Positions 36,900-49,295 of a DNA stretch of 64,000 nucleotides are shown here, one piece after another. Position 1 is the stretch's first letter. Each line of letters starts with the position of its first letter. This stretch comes from Riptortus pedestris (taxonomy: Eukaryota > Arthropoda > Insecta > Hemiptera > Alydidae), in contig CM032228.1 of assembly GCA_019009955.1 (NCBI GenBank), positions 203,966,501 through 204,030,500 on the forward strand, in the 5' to 3' direction. The notes under the pieces were generated by a model. That model saw nothing but the letters and a program-made list of their open reading frames with translations, ran no database searches and had not been told where the DNA came from. The translations under genes were made by a program, and so were the position numbers.

Positions 36900-37038
36900 T
36901 ATGTATAATTTGAAGGGGCCTCATTTTCGTTCATACGTCAGGATCCATGACAATTTGGAGAAACGTTTCGAAAATCAAGCCATGAACACAGCGTCAATAG
37001 TAAGTGCATTGAGCATTCCCCTAAAGGGAATTCTTCTA
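36900..37038 (-). mobile_element. Family T fragment T12
   Basis: Only the palindromic end and about 110 bp of adjoining body remain (GGCCTCATTTTCG, CATTCCCCTAAAGGGAATT, CTTCTA). Confidence 0.7.
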
Positions 37039-37438
37039 AAAAGTGGGAGTTCCAACTGCGATAGACCATATTTTTCCATATCTTATCCTCCTTCCTGTTC
37101 ACGTTTCGGCTGAGATATTCGTGTAAGTTGTGATTCTGTGCATGTGAAGGCGTAGGAGAGACCCTAGTACATTCCCATCATGTAGCCCAACATCAAGGTG
37201 ACCTACCCTCACACTGACCTCCTAATCCCTGGGGCCTGAGGTATCTATTGAATTCGGAAGAGGCTTGTCAAAGATACTGCCATGTTTTGAAAACATAATT
37301 CAAGTTGTGTTTTCGAATATAAATGGGACCTACATTGAATTGAACAATCATACTACATATATTTGTTTCATACTTATTTTATTTATTTTTGCTCATTAAT
37401 TCATATAAATTTATATACAGTATGTTTATGAATGTTAA

Positions 37439-38236
37439 CACGTTCAGTGCTGATGACGCGTGAGACGCGTCAAGGGCCCTTCCCTCCCGGGCTCATGACG
37501 CGTCAACTCCTATCTCAACTCCTATCTACTCCCCTCGCCCTTAGCCCCTTGCTATTGTCCTCAAATTTTCCATCAGTCCTGTGTATACTGTCAGATTTCT
37601 TGCAGTGCAGTTTGTTAGTAATTTTATTGCTTTTTGAGCCCAAGCGAGCAGTGAACCATAGCGTTTTTGCAGGTGATTGTTTTGGGTTGTATCAACTCTT
37701 CGACCATGTTTTAGTTAAGCACATATATATTAAAAATTGTTAATATGGTATTTTATTGTAGTTTACTTTTGGTAATGATTTAACTTTTAGCAATTATTTT
37801 AATATTTTTGTAAACATACTTAGAATAATTTAAGGTAAAATAAGGGTATTAGATTTAAACTTAGTTATCATTTAAATTTTTTATATATAATAAATTATTA
37901 GGCTTATTTTAAAATAAGTTAGTATAAATTGTTAAATTAATAAAAAATTAAATGGAAAAAACTTCATGAGATCTATAATAGAAAGTATTATACTATAACA
38001 AAATAAGGTTTGAAATCAAGTGCAATTTAAGTTGTCTCTACTACACGCTAACCAACATCTTCGATACGCACCCAACTACCCCCCAAAAAAAAGTACCTAT
38101 CTTCTTAAGGTAATTTTATGATTGCATTTGTTTTTAGCAGATTTCCCTTAAGGGAAATCAGCTATTGAGTTGGTACTCATGACGATATTTTCGTCTATCG
38201 CTCCTACCCAGATGATGACGAAAATGAGGTCCGTTC

Positions 38237-38290
<54 letters not shown>

Positions 38291-38653
38291 GAATATATAT
38301 ATATATCTATATATATATATATTTGTCTGTTACCACTCTAGCGGGCGAAATTTTGGTTTGATCGTTACCAAACTCGATATTTAAACGTGTTATGCAAAAA
38401 GACAGATCAAGTTCGTTAATGGCTGAAATCAGACCAGTGGGAGGAGATTTTCGAAAATTCAAAATATCTCCGTGATTTCTCTATTGTATAATCTCATCTC
38501 GCTTGTCTCAACCGGAAGTTAGCTTAAATGCAGTTTTCTTTCAAAAAGGTTAAAACTTTAGTAATTTTAAACCGATTTAGTATTAAATGAACCAACAAAA
38601 AAAACACTTTAGCCCACGGTAAGACTAACCATTTTCGGTCAGCAACGAAAGTG
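37439..38653. mobile_element. Probable second piggyBac-like element with a T copy inside
   Basis: TTAA at 37435-37438 is followed by CACGTTCAGTGCTGATGACG. The other end reads GGTCAGCAACGAAAGTG then TTAA at 38654-38657. The inverted ends match imperfectly (CACGTTCAGTGCTGA versus CACTTTCGTTGCTGA when reversed). No transposase is seen. Family T copy T13 (38135-38476) is nested. GACGCGTCA is repeated near the left end. Confidence 0.5.
38135..38476 (+). mobile_element. Family T copy T13, truncated
   Basis: It starts TAGCAGATTTCCCTTAAG with the full palindrome. A (TA)n array occupies 38240-38320 with CGAA and TC interruptions. It stops within the body at AATATCTCCGTG. Confidence 0.8.
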
Positions 38654-39669
38654 TTAAAGACGGTGACATAATTGTCCACTAGCTAGCTAATGCATTCTAT
38701 TTTTTTAAAGCAGTAAACAGATTTCTTTGAAAGCTGTGTAGCTCAAACCGCTCGGTGGATTTTCGAGATTGAGTCACCCTCTTGTTCCTTTTGGTCGCTT
38801 TTTCCTTTGAAAAATTGTCTAATTTGAGGTACCTCCCGAGTTGATCGACAATCAAATACTTACATGGCGTAGGGAAATTCTACGTTGGAGAAAGCTCATC
38901 TTGGCTCGTCCTCTAAGTGACGTAAGATTAGGACTTGAGAAATACTCTAATAGGCCAAAGTCGTCAGAGGTGTGAACTTTGCATATTTGCTACAACTGAG
39001 CGAATTAGAACTCTGAGTCGTAACTTTGACCCTACTTTGCCTAATGTAATGAATTTGTTGCTTGGGAGTAGATGTGATTGTCGTGTGAGAATCAGATTTA
39101 ACTGCCAACAAGGATTTAGAAATTGCTTCGAATTGCCTTCAATTAAAAGTTTTACTCACGGCTGTCGAATAACAGAAAATTTCATCAAACGAATAGAGTT
39201 AGTCCAGACATTGAGAGGAATATTTACGACTTTCTAAGGTACTGTATTACCTTAAATACATACAAAAATAAAATAATAAAAATATATTAGAGAATAAAAG
39301 GACTGTTATTTTCCATAAGGAACACAAAAGGATATTGAAAATGTTAAAAAAAACAAAAAAAAAACAGCGAAACCATCATACATTTTATTTTGTGATAATA
39401 ACCTGTTTTAACACCTGTTATGTATTCATTAGTTATAAGTAGTAATATCTTCATTATTATTTGCTTCATCAAAAAACTTTGTACTGCTAATCGGTAAAAT
39501 TAAATTTAATTAAACCATTTCCATTCTGCGCTAAATCGAATATTAATTAAGTTATTTGTTATTTATTTAATTTTTTTTTTAAACTTCAGTAAAATTCTAG
39601 ACAGATTTTAACAATAAACTGCTATATTATGAAATTACTCACAAATTTAAATTCATTATATACATATTA

Positions 39670-41112
39670 CCAGCTGTGACCTGCGGGCGTTGCTACGCCA
39701 CCAACTAAAATACTAAATTACGATAAAGATGTATATAATAAAATATTACTCTAAATATTAAATTAAACATCTTTTGTTACTTGCACGATTGCCAAAAAAA
39801 AAAAAAACAATAGGAAACGAAATATGACGATTTTTCATTTCATGCCTCTCTAACAACTCCCACGCCTGTTCGTTCCTAAAAATGTTAATATAGCTTATAG
39901 TCAAAAATATAGAGTTTCGTTGATTTCGACTTAGTCTTTCATGTCCTATAAAATTTTTAACCCCTTCTATAGTTTTTTGTGTATTCCTCATTTATACTTC
40001 GTTATACGGCAAAAGAGCATACAACAAAAAATACTTTAAATAACAAAACAAATAACTTTTGTTATATGTACATTTGCTGAAAAATGAATAAGTTACGAAA
40101 TATCGCGATTTCAGACCTCCCTTATAACTTCGTGTTCGTACCTCGAAATTTTCATATTGCTTATATTCAGGGAGGCGTTAATACCAAATCACATACGAAG
40201 TTTCGTTTAGTTCGGTTGAGTCTTTTGTGGCATATTGTTGACTCCCACTGTAGCTCTTAGCGTATAACTCATTTATACATCGGTTCGCGGCAAAAGAGTA
40301 TATAACAAGAGTTGCTCTAAAAAACAAAATAAGCAACTTTTAGCAGATTTCCCTCAAGGGAAATCAGCTATTGAGGTCGTACTCATGACGCGAGTTTTGA
40401 AAAATTTCCTCAAATGTCCATCCATCCTACCCAGGAGATAACGAAAATGCGGTCCGTTCAAAATTATATATATATATATATATATATATCGTTACCAAAC
40501 TTCATATTTAAGCGTTTTACGTAAAAAGAGAGATCAAGTTCGTTAATGGCTGAAATCGGACCAGTGGGAGGGGGGTTAAGAGGGGGGATTTTTGAAAATT
40601 CGAAATATCTCCGTTATTATGCGTCGGATGGAAACATTGTATAGAAGTAATCATATTGAAAATTAAATTTACTGTAAATTTTGTTCTATATATTTATTCT
40701 GTATCTTGAATATTAAACGAGATATTTGCATTTGTATGCATCTGTGTGGTCGGCAGGAGGCGGCTATGTTCGGGACTCTCCGCCGAGAGCTAGTGCGGGC
40801 AGTTTCGGTAACTATTCGTCCCTCTTGAATAGGTTTAGAGATTCCTTACTACTACTGTTATTATTAGGCGGATTTCTGTATTGTAAAACTTCACAAGGGA
40901 AATCTGCTTAGTTTACGCTGCCCCTGCGTGACGGACTTTTGTTATGTGCGCCCGAAATATGGCTATTTTTAATTTCCTCCCTTATAACCCCCACTCCTGT
41001 TCCTCTCAGAGAGTATTAATATAGCCTAAAGTCTAAGTTGGGCTTGTAGTAACATACATACTAAGTTTCATAAAATTCAGTTTCGTCGTTTACGATTCTA
41101 TAAAAGACATGC
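39670..41112 (-). mobile_element. Helitron I, related subtype with different 3' hairpin, split by T14
   Basis: The internal modules are like Helitrons A-D. The 3' end differs: on the minus strand GGCGTAGCAACGCC, then CGCAGGTCACAGCTGG followed by T, matching the hairpin plus CTRR-T pattern. Family T copy T14 interrupts it at 40341-40936. The 5' end is worn. Confidence 0.75.
40341..40936 (+). mobile_element. Family T copy T14 inserted in a Helitron
   Basis: This complete 596-bp copy runs from TAGCAGATTTCCCTCAAG to GCGTGACGGAC. Its flanks are CAACTTTT and TTTTGTTATGTGC. Uninterrupted Helitron copies in this window read CAACTTTTGTTATGTGC, so the insertion site is TTTT. Confidence 0.92.
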
Positions 41113-42005
41113 AAACATTCATTTTTAAATATTTATATATTTAATTGAACCTCCAGTTTAAAGATTTGGTTATCTCTACATCCTTTTCTAACCATACTTT
41201 ATTTTATGAGTTCCAACAATGTAGTTGTAAACACGACTGTAGGTTTCTAGGGTGAAGTAAGAATTGAATGGGAGATTGCATCATATGATACTATGGAAGT
41301 ATTCATCGAAAACACATTCCTTGTGTGACGGGATTTTTAACTTGAATTTAGTTCTGCCATTCGTCCTATTCTATTTTTTTACTTGGTTAACCTGGAGTTC
41401 ATATTTTGAGAAATTTCCTGCACTTTAGATAGTGTTTGATAAATCCCTAGCATTTTTAATATTAGTGTGCCTGTTTATAAGAGAACGTTGTGCACTCTCT
41501 CTCAAAAAAGTTGAAGTAGTAACTACTTCGTTCAATGTCTTACCCATTTCTGATCCTTTTAACCAATATTTGTCTAGTTTCCATCGGGGACCGTGTTATT
41601 TATAGGAGATGAATTTTTTTTTGAGGTGCATCCCTAGTTTTATCAAAGTGGAATATAATACTATCGCAAGACGAAGAGCATGAACAATATGAGTTTCTTT
41701 TCTGGAGCGATGACAATAGAGTTATATTAGGTAACTTGGCGGTAAGTTCAAGAAGCTGCTTAGTGCAGAAAGCTTTCAAAGATTAAGGGAGAAAGAGGAT
41801 TTTCTCATGGCTGCTTGTTATGAAATCCCAAATAAAAGAAAATTCATAATAGAAACTTATATATTCGGGGTTTTCAATTATTTTATATTCAATCATTGTG
41901 TGAGATGCAGAGGGGCTTAAACTGGAAAAAGGCTACTATGAAAAGAATAAATATAATATAATATTATACACAACTTGGCGGTTTATTATACTTCCATTCA
42001 AAACT

Positions 42006-42006
42006 A

Positions 42007-42072
<66 letters not shown>

Positions 42073-42100
42073 CTCTCTCCTCTCTCTCTCTCTCTCGATC
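42006..42100. repeat. (CT)n microsatellite
   Basis: About 95 bp of TC repeats with regular TCTCC interruptions. The open frames on both strands here are artefacts of the repeat. Confidence 0.95.
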
Positions 42101-42702
42101 TCTATTGTGTCCTCTTTATATTTTACACTTTTCGTGTTTTTTCTTCTGTATAGGTGAGCAGTGTGTGAGTTCCGATAGCAATCTCTATGAAACTTCGTAC
42201 TCACGCCTAGAAATTCTCTAGCTCGTTGTTGAGCATCTTACGTACTTATGCTTATACCCGTAAATGTATTTGCATGTAATATAAAAAATTTCATGATGCA
42301 GAGTGGCAAAATAGAGAATGGGTTGTAATTTCTAATTAATCGTTTTCCCTTTTCCTGTATTGTCTGAATGTTCTTTTATATAGGAAAAGATCTAACACAT
42401 GATGTTTTTTCTAAACATGTTTGACTTTCTATCAAGTCCATTAATTATATTTTACAAATAACAATAAAATAGATGTATTTTCTAAAAAAACAAAATGGGC
42501 AAAAAATAGACATCGTAACCACACTTGGCAAATAAAAAATAAATAATTTAAAAATTGTTGGACTGGAGAATATAAAGACTCAAAAAATAGAAATTTATTT
42601 TTTGTTAGAACCCATCCGTAAGTGAGATCAGATATTGAGGTAGCCGTATGATAAGAATTTCTTAAATATTCTAAATATAGAGATGTACACTCATCGTATT
42701 TA

Positions 42703-42741
<39 letters not shown>

Positions 42742-42747
<6 letters not shown>

Positions 42748-43976
42748 GTAACCTCTGTCTGCACATTGATTTTTTTCTCAATATTTTACGATAACTTTTC
42801 GTTTCACATGTCATAGACGCCATAACTACATTTTGTTGCTTTCGTATCTGTTTGTTTATTTGTTTGTTACCTTTTCACGCAAAAACGGCAGAACCGAATT
42901 TCATGAAACTTGGTATGTATATTACTACTAACCCAACTTAGACTTTAGGCTATATTAATATTCTCTGAGACGAACAGGAGTGTGGGTTATAAGGAAGGCC
43001 CAAAATTCAAAATTGCGATATTTCGTTTCCTATTGGTTTTTCGGCAAATATAAACATAACAAAAGTTATTTACTTTATTATCTAGAGTAACTTTTTTTAT
43101 ATACACTTTCGTCGTATACCGAAGTATGAATGAGTTATACGCTAAAAATTATAGCGGGAGTCAACAATTTTATTTTGCACAAAAGACTCAACCGAACTAA
43201 ATAAAACTCGGTACGTGTAGTAGCACTAACGCCTTCATTATAACAAGCCATACCAATATTTCTAGGGACGGGCAGGAGTGGGGGTTGTAAGGGAGGCCTG
43301 AAATAAAAAATAGCAATATTTCGTTTGCTATTGGTTTTTTGGAAAATGTGCATATAACAAAAGTTGTTTATTGTGTTATTTAGAGTAACGTTTGTTATAT
43401 TCACTTTTGTTTTATAACAAAGTATAAACGAGATATACACCAAAAACTAAAGCGGGAGCCAACTATTTTATTGGGCACTAACGGTTGAACCGAATTTAAC
43501 AAAACTCGGTATGTGAATCAGCAGTATCTCCTAAATGATAATAAGCTGTACCAATATTTCTAGGGCGAGCAGGAGGGGGGTTTTTATAGGAGGCCTGAAA
43601 TTAAAAATAGCAATATTTCGTTTCCTATTGGTTTTTCGGCAGATACGCTCATGACAAAAATTGTTTATTCTGTTATTTACAGTAACTTTTGTGAAATTCA
43701 CTTTTGCCATATAACAAAGTATAATCGAAATGTACACCAAAAACTAAAGCGGTACCCAACTATTTTATTGGGAACTAACAACTCGGTATGTGAATTAGCA
43801 TTAATTCTTCCATGATTATAAGCTATATTAAATTTTATAGGTGCACAGGAGACGGGAAATATAATAATATTAGAAGAGTGAAGTCTTAAATAACAAATAG
43901 TTTTATTATTAACAAATCCACAGCAACGACGGGTATGAACCCTAAAAACTGTGACGGGGAAATGTCAAATTATTGT
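42742..43976 (+). mobile_element. Helitron C, three modules, 3' end lost
   Basis: The start AAATTGTAACCTCTGTCTG directly follows a (TA)n tract (42705-42742). The module marker CATAAC occurs at 43055, 43351 and 43650, periods 296 and 299. The copy stops near GGGGAAATGTCAAATTATTG, before the hairpin and CTAG. Confidence 0.85.
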
Positions 43977-43999
43977 TTTCCGATATACCTTTCTCCTAC

Positions 44000-46900
44000 T
44001 TAAATAATTATTCAAAGATTCAATACTTTTAAAGCAATTGTTAAAAGTTGCACATAGAAAATTTCTTGTTTATGCAATAAAAACCCTTCTCGATACTATA
44101 AAAAACTTTAACCTTATGGTCTACGAGAATGATGGGTGGAACTGAGTTGCAAGAAGTTTAAACACAAATATTATCCTTATCAAACCATTTGCAATGTTTT
44201 CGAACCTGAGTAAAAATAAGGACAAGTTTAATGTTCTAGTCAAACTTTAAGAAAACCTTCTAAAGCAATGAGAACTTCTTAAAATATTGTAGATATCCTT
44301 AAGGAATTCTGAAATGTAGTTTTAGTCATGTATTGAAATACGATTTGACGTTCCATTTTTAGTGCATATTAATGAGCTAGAACTTAACGTTAAAACTTAT
44401 TAACTTAAATCTAGATTTTCATTGACGTCCATTTATATCCTTACTCATTGTGCTGACGTATATTTTCATGACAGTATCTGATATTAGCCATCATAGTTCC
44501 CTGATAAAATACATTGTGAGAACTTGGAACTGGGAAATTAATTAAAAGGAATTCTCAGAGTTTCATATATACGTTAAGCCCGCCTCGTCCTTTCCAAATA
44601 TAATTAGTGCTATATGTTATGTTTGTTCATTAATAACAAAAATAATAACCATTATTATTACTTTTTCTAATTATTAGTAAAAAACATCCGCGTCAATGGC
44701 AATGTGGCATTCATTCATTAGGCAAAAATACAAAATCAATCTTAGAATAAAGATTGAAATGGTTCTCTATAGTGGATTTCCCTTGAGGGAAATCTTCTAA
44801 AAATAACTTAAGTATCTAAATTTTCTTGAATACCTTATTTCATTGTATTCTCAAAACTGATATTTTTGTTGGTAATATTGTTTTGTTAGTGGTTGGACTT
44901 CCCTTTGCGGGAAAAATGACTGACACTTGATGGCTTCAATTGCCTGATTAATACCGCTCAACCTCTTTTACACTAACATCGTCAGATCAAGGAGACTTGG
45001 AATCAAATCAAGAAATCAGGTTTGAAAGATTATAAAAATTAACCCTATTGACATTTTTTATTTAATATTAAAATTTTATGAATAAAGTTTAAGTCTATGA
45101 TGTTTTTTTTTGTTTCACAAATTGCTATATTTACATTCTCATTCAAAACATTTGTATTTTGTTAATTTATTCTGTCACAGTATACTAATATCCAATAGGA
45201 ACGACTAGGAGAATTATTCTTTATTGATATTCTTTTTAAGTTCAAGCGAAAAGAAATCGGTAAAAGCCCTTTCTGAATTTTGAACTCCCAAATTAATCAG
45301 CGATTGGCCAAAGTGCCCGGTGCATTTACCGAGTTTGTCCTAATTGTATATAAGTGGGCCTTGGTAATATTTTCAAATGATATTTTACCTTATTCCAATA
45401 GTTGTGGAGTAAACTCATGGGGGCCAATGTCAAAATCTTTGGATCAGCGTGAAGGCCTAGCACTTCTTATCAGTTGTGCCATTTCTTTATGAACAGAGAT
45501 ATTATTGTTCTAACAATAACACAGATCATAATTGAGGTTTATGGTATATATATATACACACATAAAAAATTAAAGATTACTTGCTTTTAATATATGTTGA
45601 AAATTGAGTGATGATTCCGCTCTCATGAGGGGAAAGAAATAATTTATTGATTGCCCCATTTAGGCTAGAATGATTGGTGTACACTAAATGATGAAATTTT
45701 CACCGCTTTTTTTCCGCGAATGGGATGTTGGTTTCCCTAAAAATATATTTTTGTTATAACTTATAATAGTTATTTTCTACTCCTATAACATTTTATGATT
45801 TGTTTAATTATTAATTTTTGCAAAAATCCCAGAAGTTATTGGAATAAAAAGTAAGATTACACACTTGAATACGAAAACGTGGACATTGTGAGTGAACTTG
45901 GATTTATCAAAAAAGGGTCAGTATTCAAGTTTTGTAATCTGTCGGGATTAAGTTATATTTCCTTCTGGAAAGCTCCTTGACAGCGACCCAAATAAAGTTC
46001 CCTGTTTTTTCATGTAGAGAGTTTCTTCTCTGTCAGATAATCCAAACGAAATGCATCAAAACATGGGGTACGAGCTGGTTTCGAGAACTACCACAAATAT
46101 ACTAAGTTTATTTAGGCATTCTCGTGTAACAATTTTATTCTATTTTGTGGATGGAAGTCAAAAATTCTTAAATATAAACGAGCTTTTCGGACGGGATATT
46201 AAAAACTAAACTAAGTTTGGTCATCAAATTTTTTTCTGTCGAACCACTATTAAAGAAGGTGTTTCCGAATAAATGTTTTGAGTTCCGAGTACCAATACAC
46301 TCCTGTCAGTGGTAGTAAAGCATAATGATGCACATGTTGATAATATCTATTTTAATTTATTTTATAAACAAAAGGTTCACTATATGATATATGTTTTAAC
46401 ATTCAGGAAAACCTGACCTCCTGGTGAAAGTTGGATTATCTTATAGGCATTCTACCTTGTGAAAATGAACGCCAAAAAAATTTACAGAAAAAAAGAAAAT
46501 ATTTTTGATGTCATTGTTCTTAGAATGATCTGAAACGTGGGAACATGTATCCAACGAGTTTAAGTAGAATTTCAGACGAACCTTTAAATTTTTATAGCAG
46601 AATCAGTTAAACGCACGCACATACTTCTGGAAGCGTCAAGACGTTTGGGAATAATTTCCACGCATAAATACGACTTACTGTTTTCATCGGACCATTACTA
46701 TGAGATGCTTAGATGCATGGAGAGTTCGATAACTTAATGTTACATGTGAAACTAAAAGGTAATAACACATACCCGAACACATTTTCCTCTAAGCAATGGA
46801 GCAACAGAGTTATTCACTTAAGGCAATGCTACTAAACATTTTCTGTTCAGTTTAACTTTCAATACCTGTTTATATAAGTTATTTATTGTGGTTCAATTGA

Positions 46901-48350
46901 ATTTGTGGTGTGTTCAATAGAATGTTAAATAACATCATCAGTCATTTCAGTAAGTATGTAAGTTGCTATGCGTTCAGAATGTCAACTTATTATTGTACTG
47001 AAGGCGGTGAAAACCAAGTGAACGTGACTACTGTGCTGAATGGGAATTTCGAAGGAAAAAATAATGAAAGACAAGGTTCTGATTATGAGTTTATACGGCC
47101 ACACCTGGTAATTGATCCAGTGATGAAGGAAATCTGATTTTCATGAGACTGATCAAGCGAAAAAAGGAGTCGCATGGACTTGTAGTGGTTTCCCATTGCC
47201 TTTTGCATCTGACCGCCCGACATCATGAGTAAAATTTCATTAACACTAATAAGCGTATGAGTGATGAAATGTCAACACCAGGGCAGAACTGTTAGAGACC
47301 ATCCTTGCGTAACCCAACGCCTGCATTAGTTGACTAATGGTAAACATTCGCTAGTATGTTCATGCCAATTACAAATTTAATGTTGTAAGTAAATTATAAT
47401 CATTTGAGTTTTGTTTTGTTTTTTAAGCTTTTGTTTAGAGCAACATCGCCAAAGCTGCGAAGCTCCCATACATTTATTTATGTATATAATTTATAATAAA
47501 GTTGTAAGTGACAATTTACACAAAGAGGGGGTTTTCATTATATACTTTCGAAAATACTTCTCCACTTGACTACAAATCGTTTTTGGGAGTTACAATGTTA
47601 CATAGCTTGCAAATAACTAACGTCAATAAGTCGTAAGTGTATGCATATTTAGTCCTATATTTGAGGTAATATTGTCTAACTCGTAAATAAAACATTTAGG
47701 GGTTAAAAAGTGTTATCACCAGCTGTTGTCTGGAGTTAAAAATTCTTAAGGACTTCAACAATATCAATTCTTTGAGTAACTATTTTTTCACTCTATTATA
47801 ATTCATTTATTGACTTTAATAGCCAGGACTTGTCTGATGTTATCCTTAAGCCTTAAACGTATCCTAGATGTTATCATTCATTGCAGGACATATCTGTTCT
47901 TTAGGATATAAGTTATTTACTGGTTTTAGAATGTTAAGCCGTTAGTTATTATCTCTCGGTATCAAATACATTTCTTCTATATTTATTTGTAACAATATCA
48001 TTTCACTTGACTATAAGTCATTTAGTGATTATATGCCCATCTATATATTTTATGGCTTACGAGAATTTATATGTAATTACTTGTATGCTAAAGGAGGCCA
48101 CTATATACCTGTGTACTATGAAGTACATCTCGTAATAATTAAGCAATGTTCTCAGCTAGTCAACTATAAAGGAACTTGTGGAATGTATTTAGGATATGTT
48201 TTATTTATAATTCTCCCTATCCGAACGAATAAACTTAATTGCATTACAAAATGCTTATTCATTTAAATTATTTTGTGTTACTGATTGTAATAATAATCCC
48301 AATAAATATATTAACATATCCTTCATGTATTTTCATATTCTATCCCGTAC
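44000..48350. other. Long unassigned intergenic or intronic stretch
   Basis: AT-rich sequence with the solitary T palindrome at 44770. Two plus-strand open frames (45280-45492 and 46910-47137) lack domains or splice sites. At 47170-47240 (GGTTTCCCATTGCCTTTTGC) there is a likely old interspersed repeat of unknown family. Confidence 0.55.
44770..44799. repeat. Solitary family T terminal palindrome
   Basis: A 30-bp palindrome made of TAGTGGATTTCCCTTGAGG and its near mirror ending CTTCTA. No T body lies on either side. Confidence 0.5.
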
Positions 48351-48357
48351 TACTCTT

Positions 48358-48930
48358 GAGATTCTACAATGAAAGACACTTAAGACGTCTTGACTGCATG
48401 TTCGTAATTAGAATCCATTGCCATATCTAAAGCAGATGTTATGTTTTGAGGATATATCTCCCGAAGGAAATTAGTTGAGGAAGTATGCAAATGAGATTCT
48501 ACAATGAAGGACACTTAAGACGTTCTTAACTGCATATTATTAATTAGAATCCATTGCCGTCTCTAAAGCACATTTATGTTTTAAGGATATATTTCTCCAA
48601 AGACGTTAATTGAGGAAGTATGCAAATGAGATTCTACAATGAAGGACACTCAATTAATTATTTATTTATTAACGTCCACTATATATTTTTAAATTTTATT
48701 TATTGCTTACAAAGATTTTCCTTACAGGAAGGAGTAGGCCTTAACGTCCACTTTATGCAATTATGGCTAAATGGAACGGGTTATCTACCGGTTACCACTC
48801 TTTTCTAGCCAGGGTGCAACGACACTTAAGACGTTCTTAACTGCACGTTCTTAATTAGAATACATTGCCATCTCTAAAGCACATATTATTTGTTAATGAT
48901 ATACATCTCCCGAAGGAAGTGTGGCGAAGA
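48358..48930 (+). repeat. 135-bp tandem repeat, three units, the third split by a SINE
   Basis: GAGATTCTACAATGAA begins at 48358, 48493 and 48628 (period 135). The units share ACTTAAGACGTTCTTAACTG, TTAGAATCCATTGCC and TCTCCCGAAGGAA. The third unit is interrupted at 48657-48817 and resumes with GACACTTAAGACG. Confidence 0.88.
48657..48817 (-). mobile_element. SINE copy S7 inside the 135-bp tandem repeat
   Basis: The 3' half in reverse with a duplicated TTAACGTCCACT (48669 and 48735). It interrupts the third unit of the tandem repeat. GACACT on both sides looks like the target duplication. Confidence 0.8.
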
Positions 48931-49295
48931 AGGACACAAAATGGGTCATTTCAAGTTCTGTCAAAAATATACATATTACGTTTTAAGGATTTGCACTATA
49001 TGTATTTTTCATGACGGAAGTGAAAAGGTCATCTCTTGCGATAGGGTAAACTTCAATTTTATCTGTTGTATTTACAGAATTTGGCGTATACAGGTATATC
49101 CCGTATATATATGACGTGTTCAGTTTCTTCTTAGCATTGCACTCGAAATAGGATTAACATACAAAAATATTTCTTGTGACGGCCGTTATTTGCATTGCAG
49201 CAAATTACCACCTCTACCAATGTTCTCCTGGTTTTGTCTATCACTAATACCAAATGAATTGAATAATTTTTATAATCAGAAATATGGCCAAGTTT

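Noticed and set aside
37435..37520. GACGCGTCA repeats as a possible regulatory cluster
   Set aside because: They lie in the terminal region of a probable piggyBac-type element, which explains them better than a host promoter.
38935..39237. 100-codon plus-strand frame with Cys/His residues
   Set aside because: The start is a TTG codon, no splice sites or domain are visible, and composition resembles neighbouring noncoding DNA. A decayed transposase end remains possible but unsupported.
42004..42204. Arg-Glu-rich minus-strand frame, and Ser-Leu-rich plus frame 41975-42157
   Set aside because: Both are the (CT)n microsatellite read in two directions.
43135..43740. Two similar minus-strand frames of 102 and 69 codons
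   Set aside because: The similarity comes from the tandem ~298-bp Helitron modules. The frames are not conserved in other copies.
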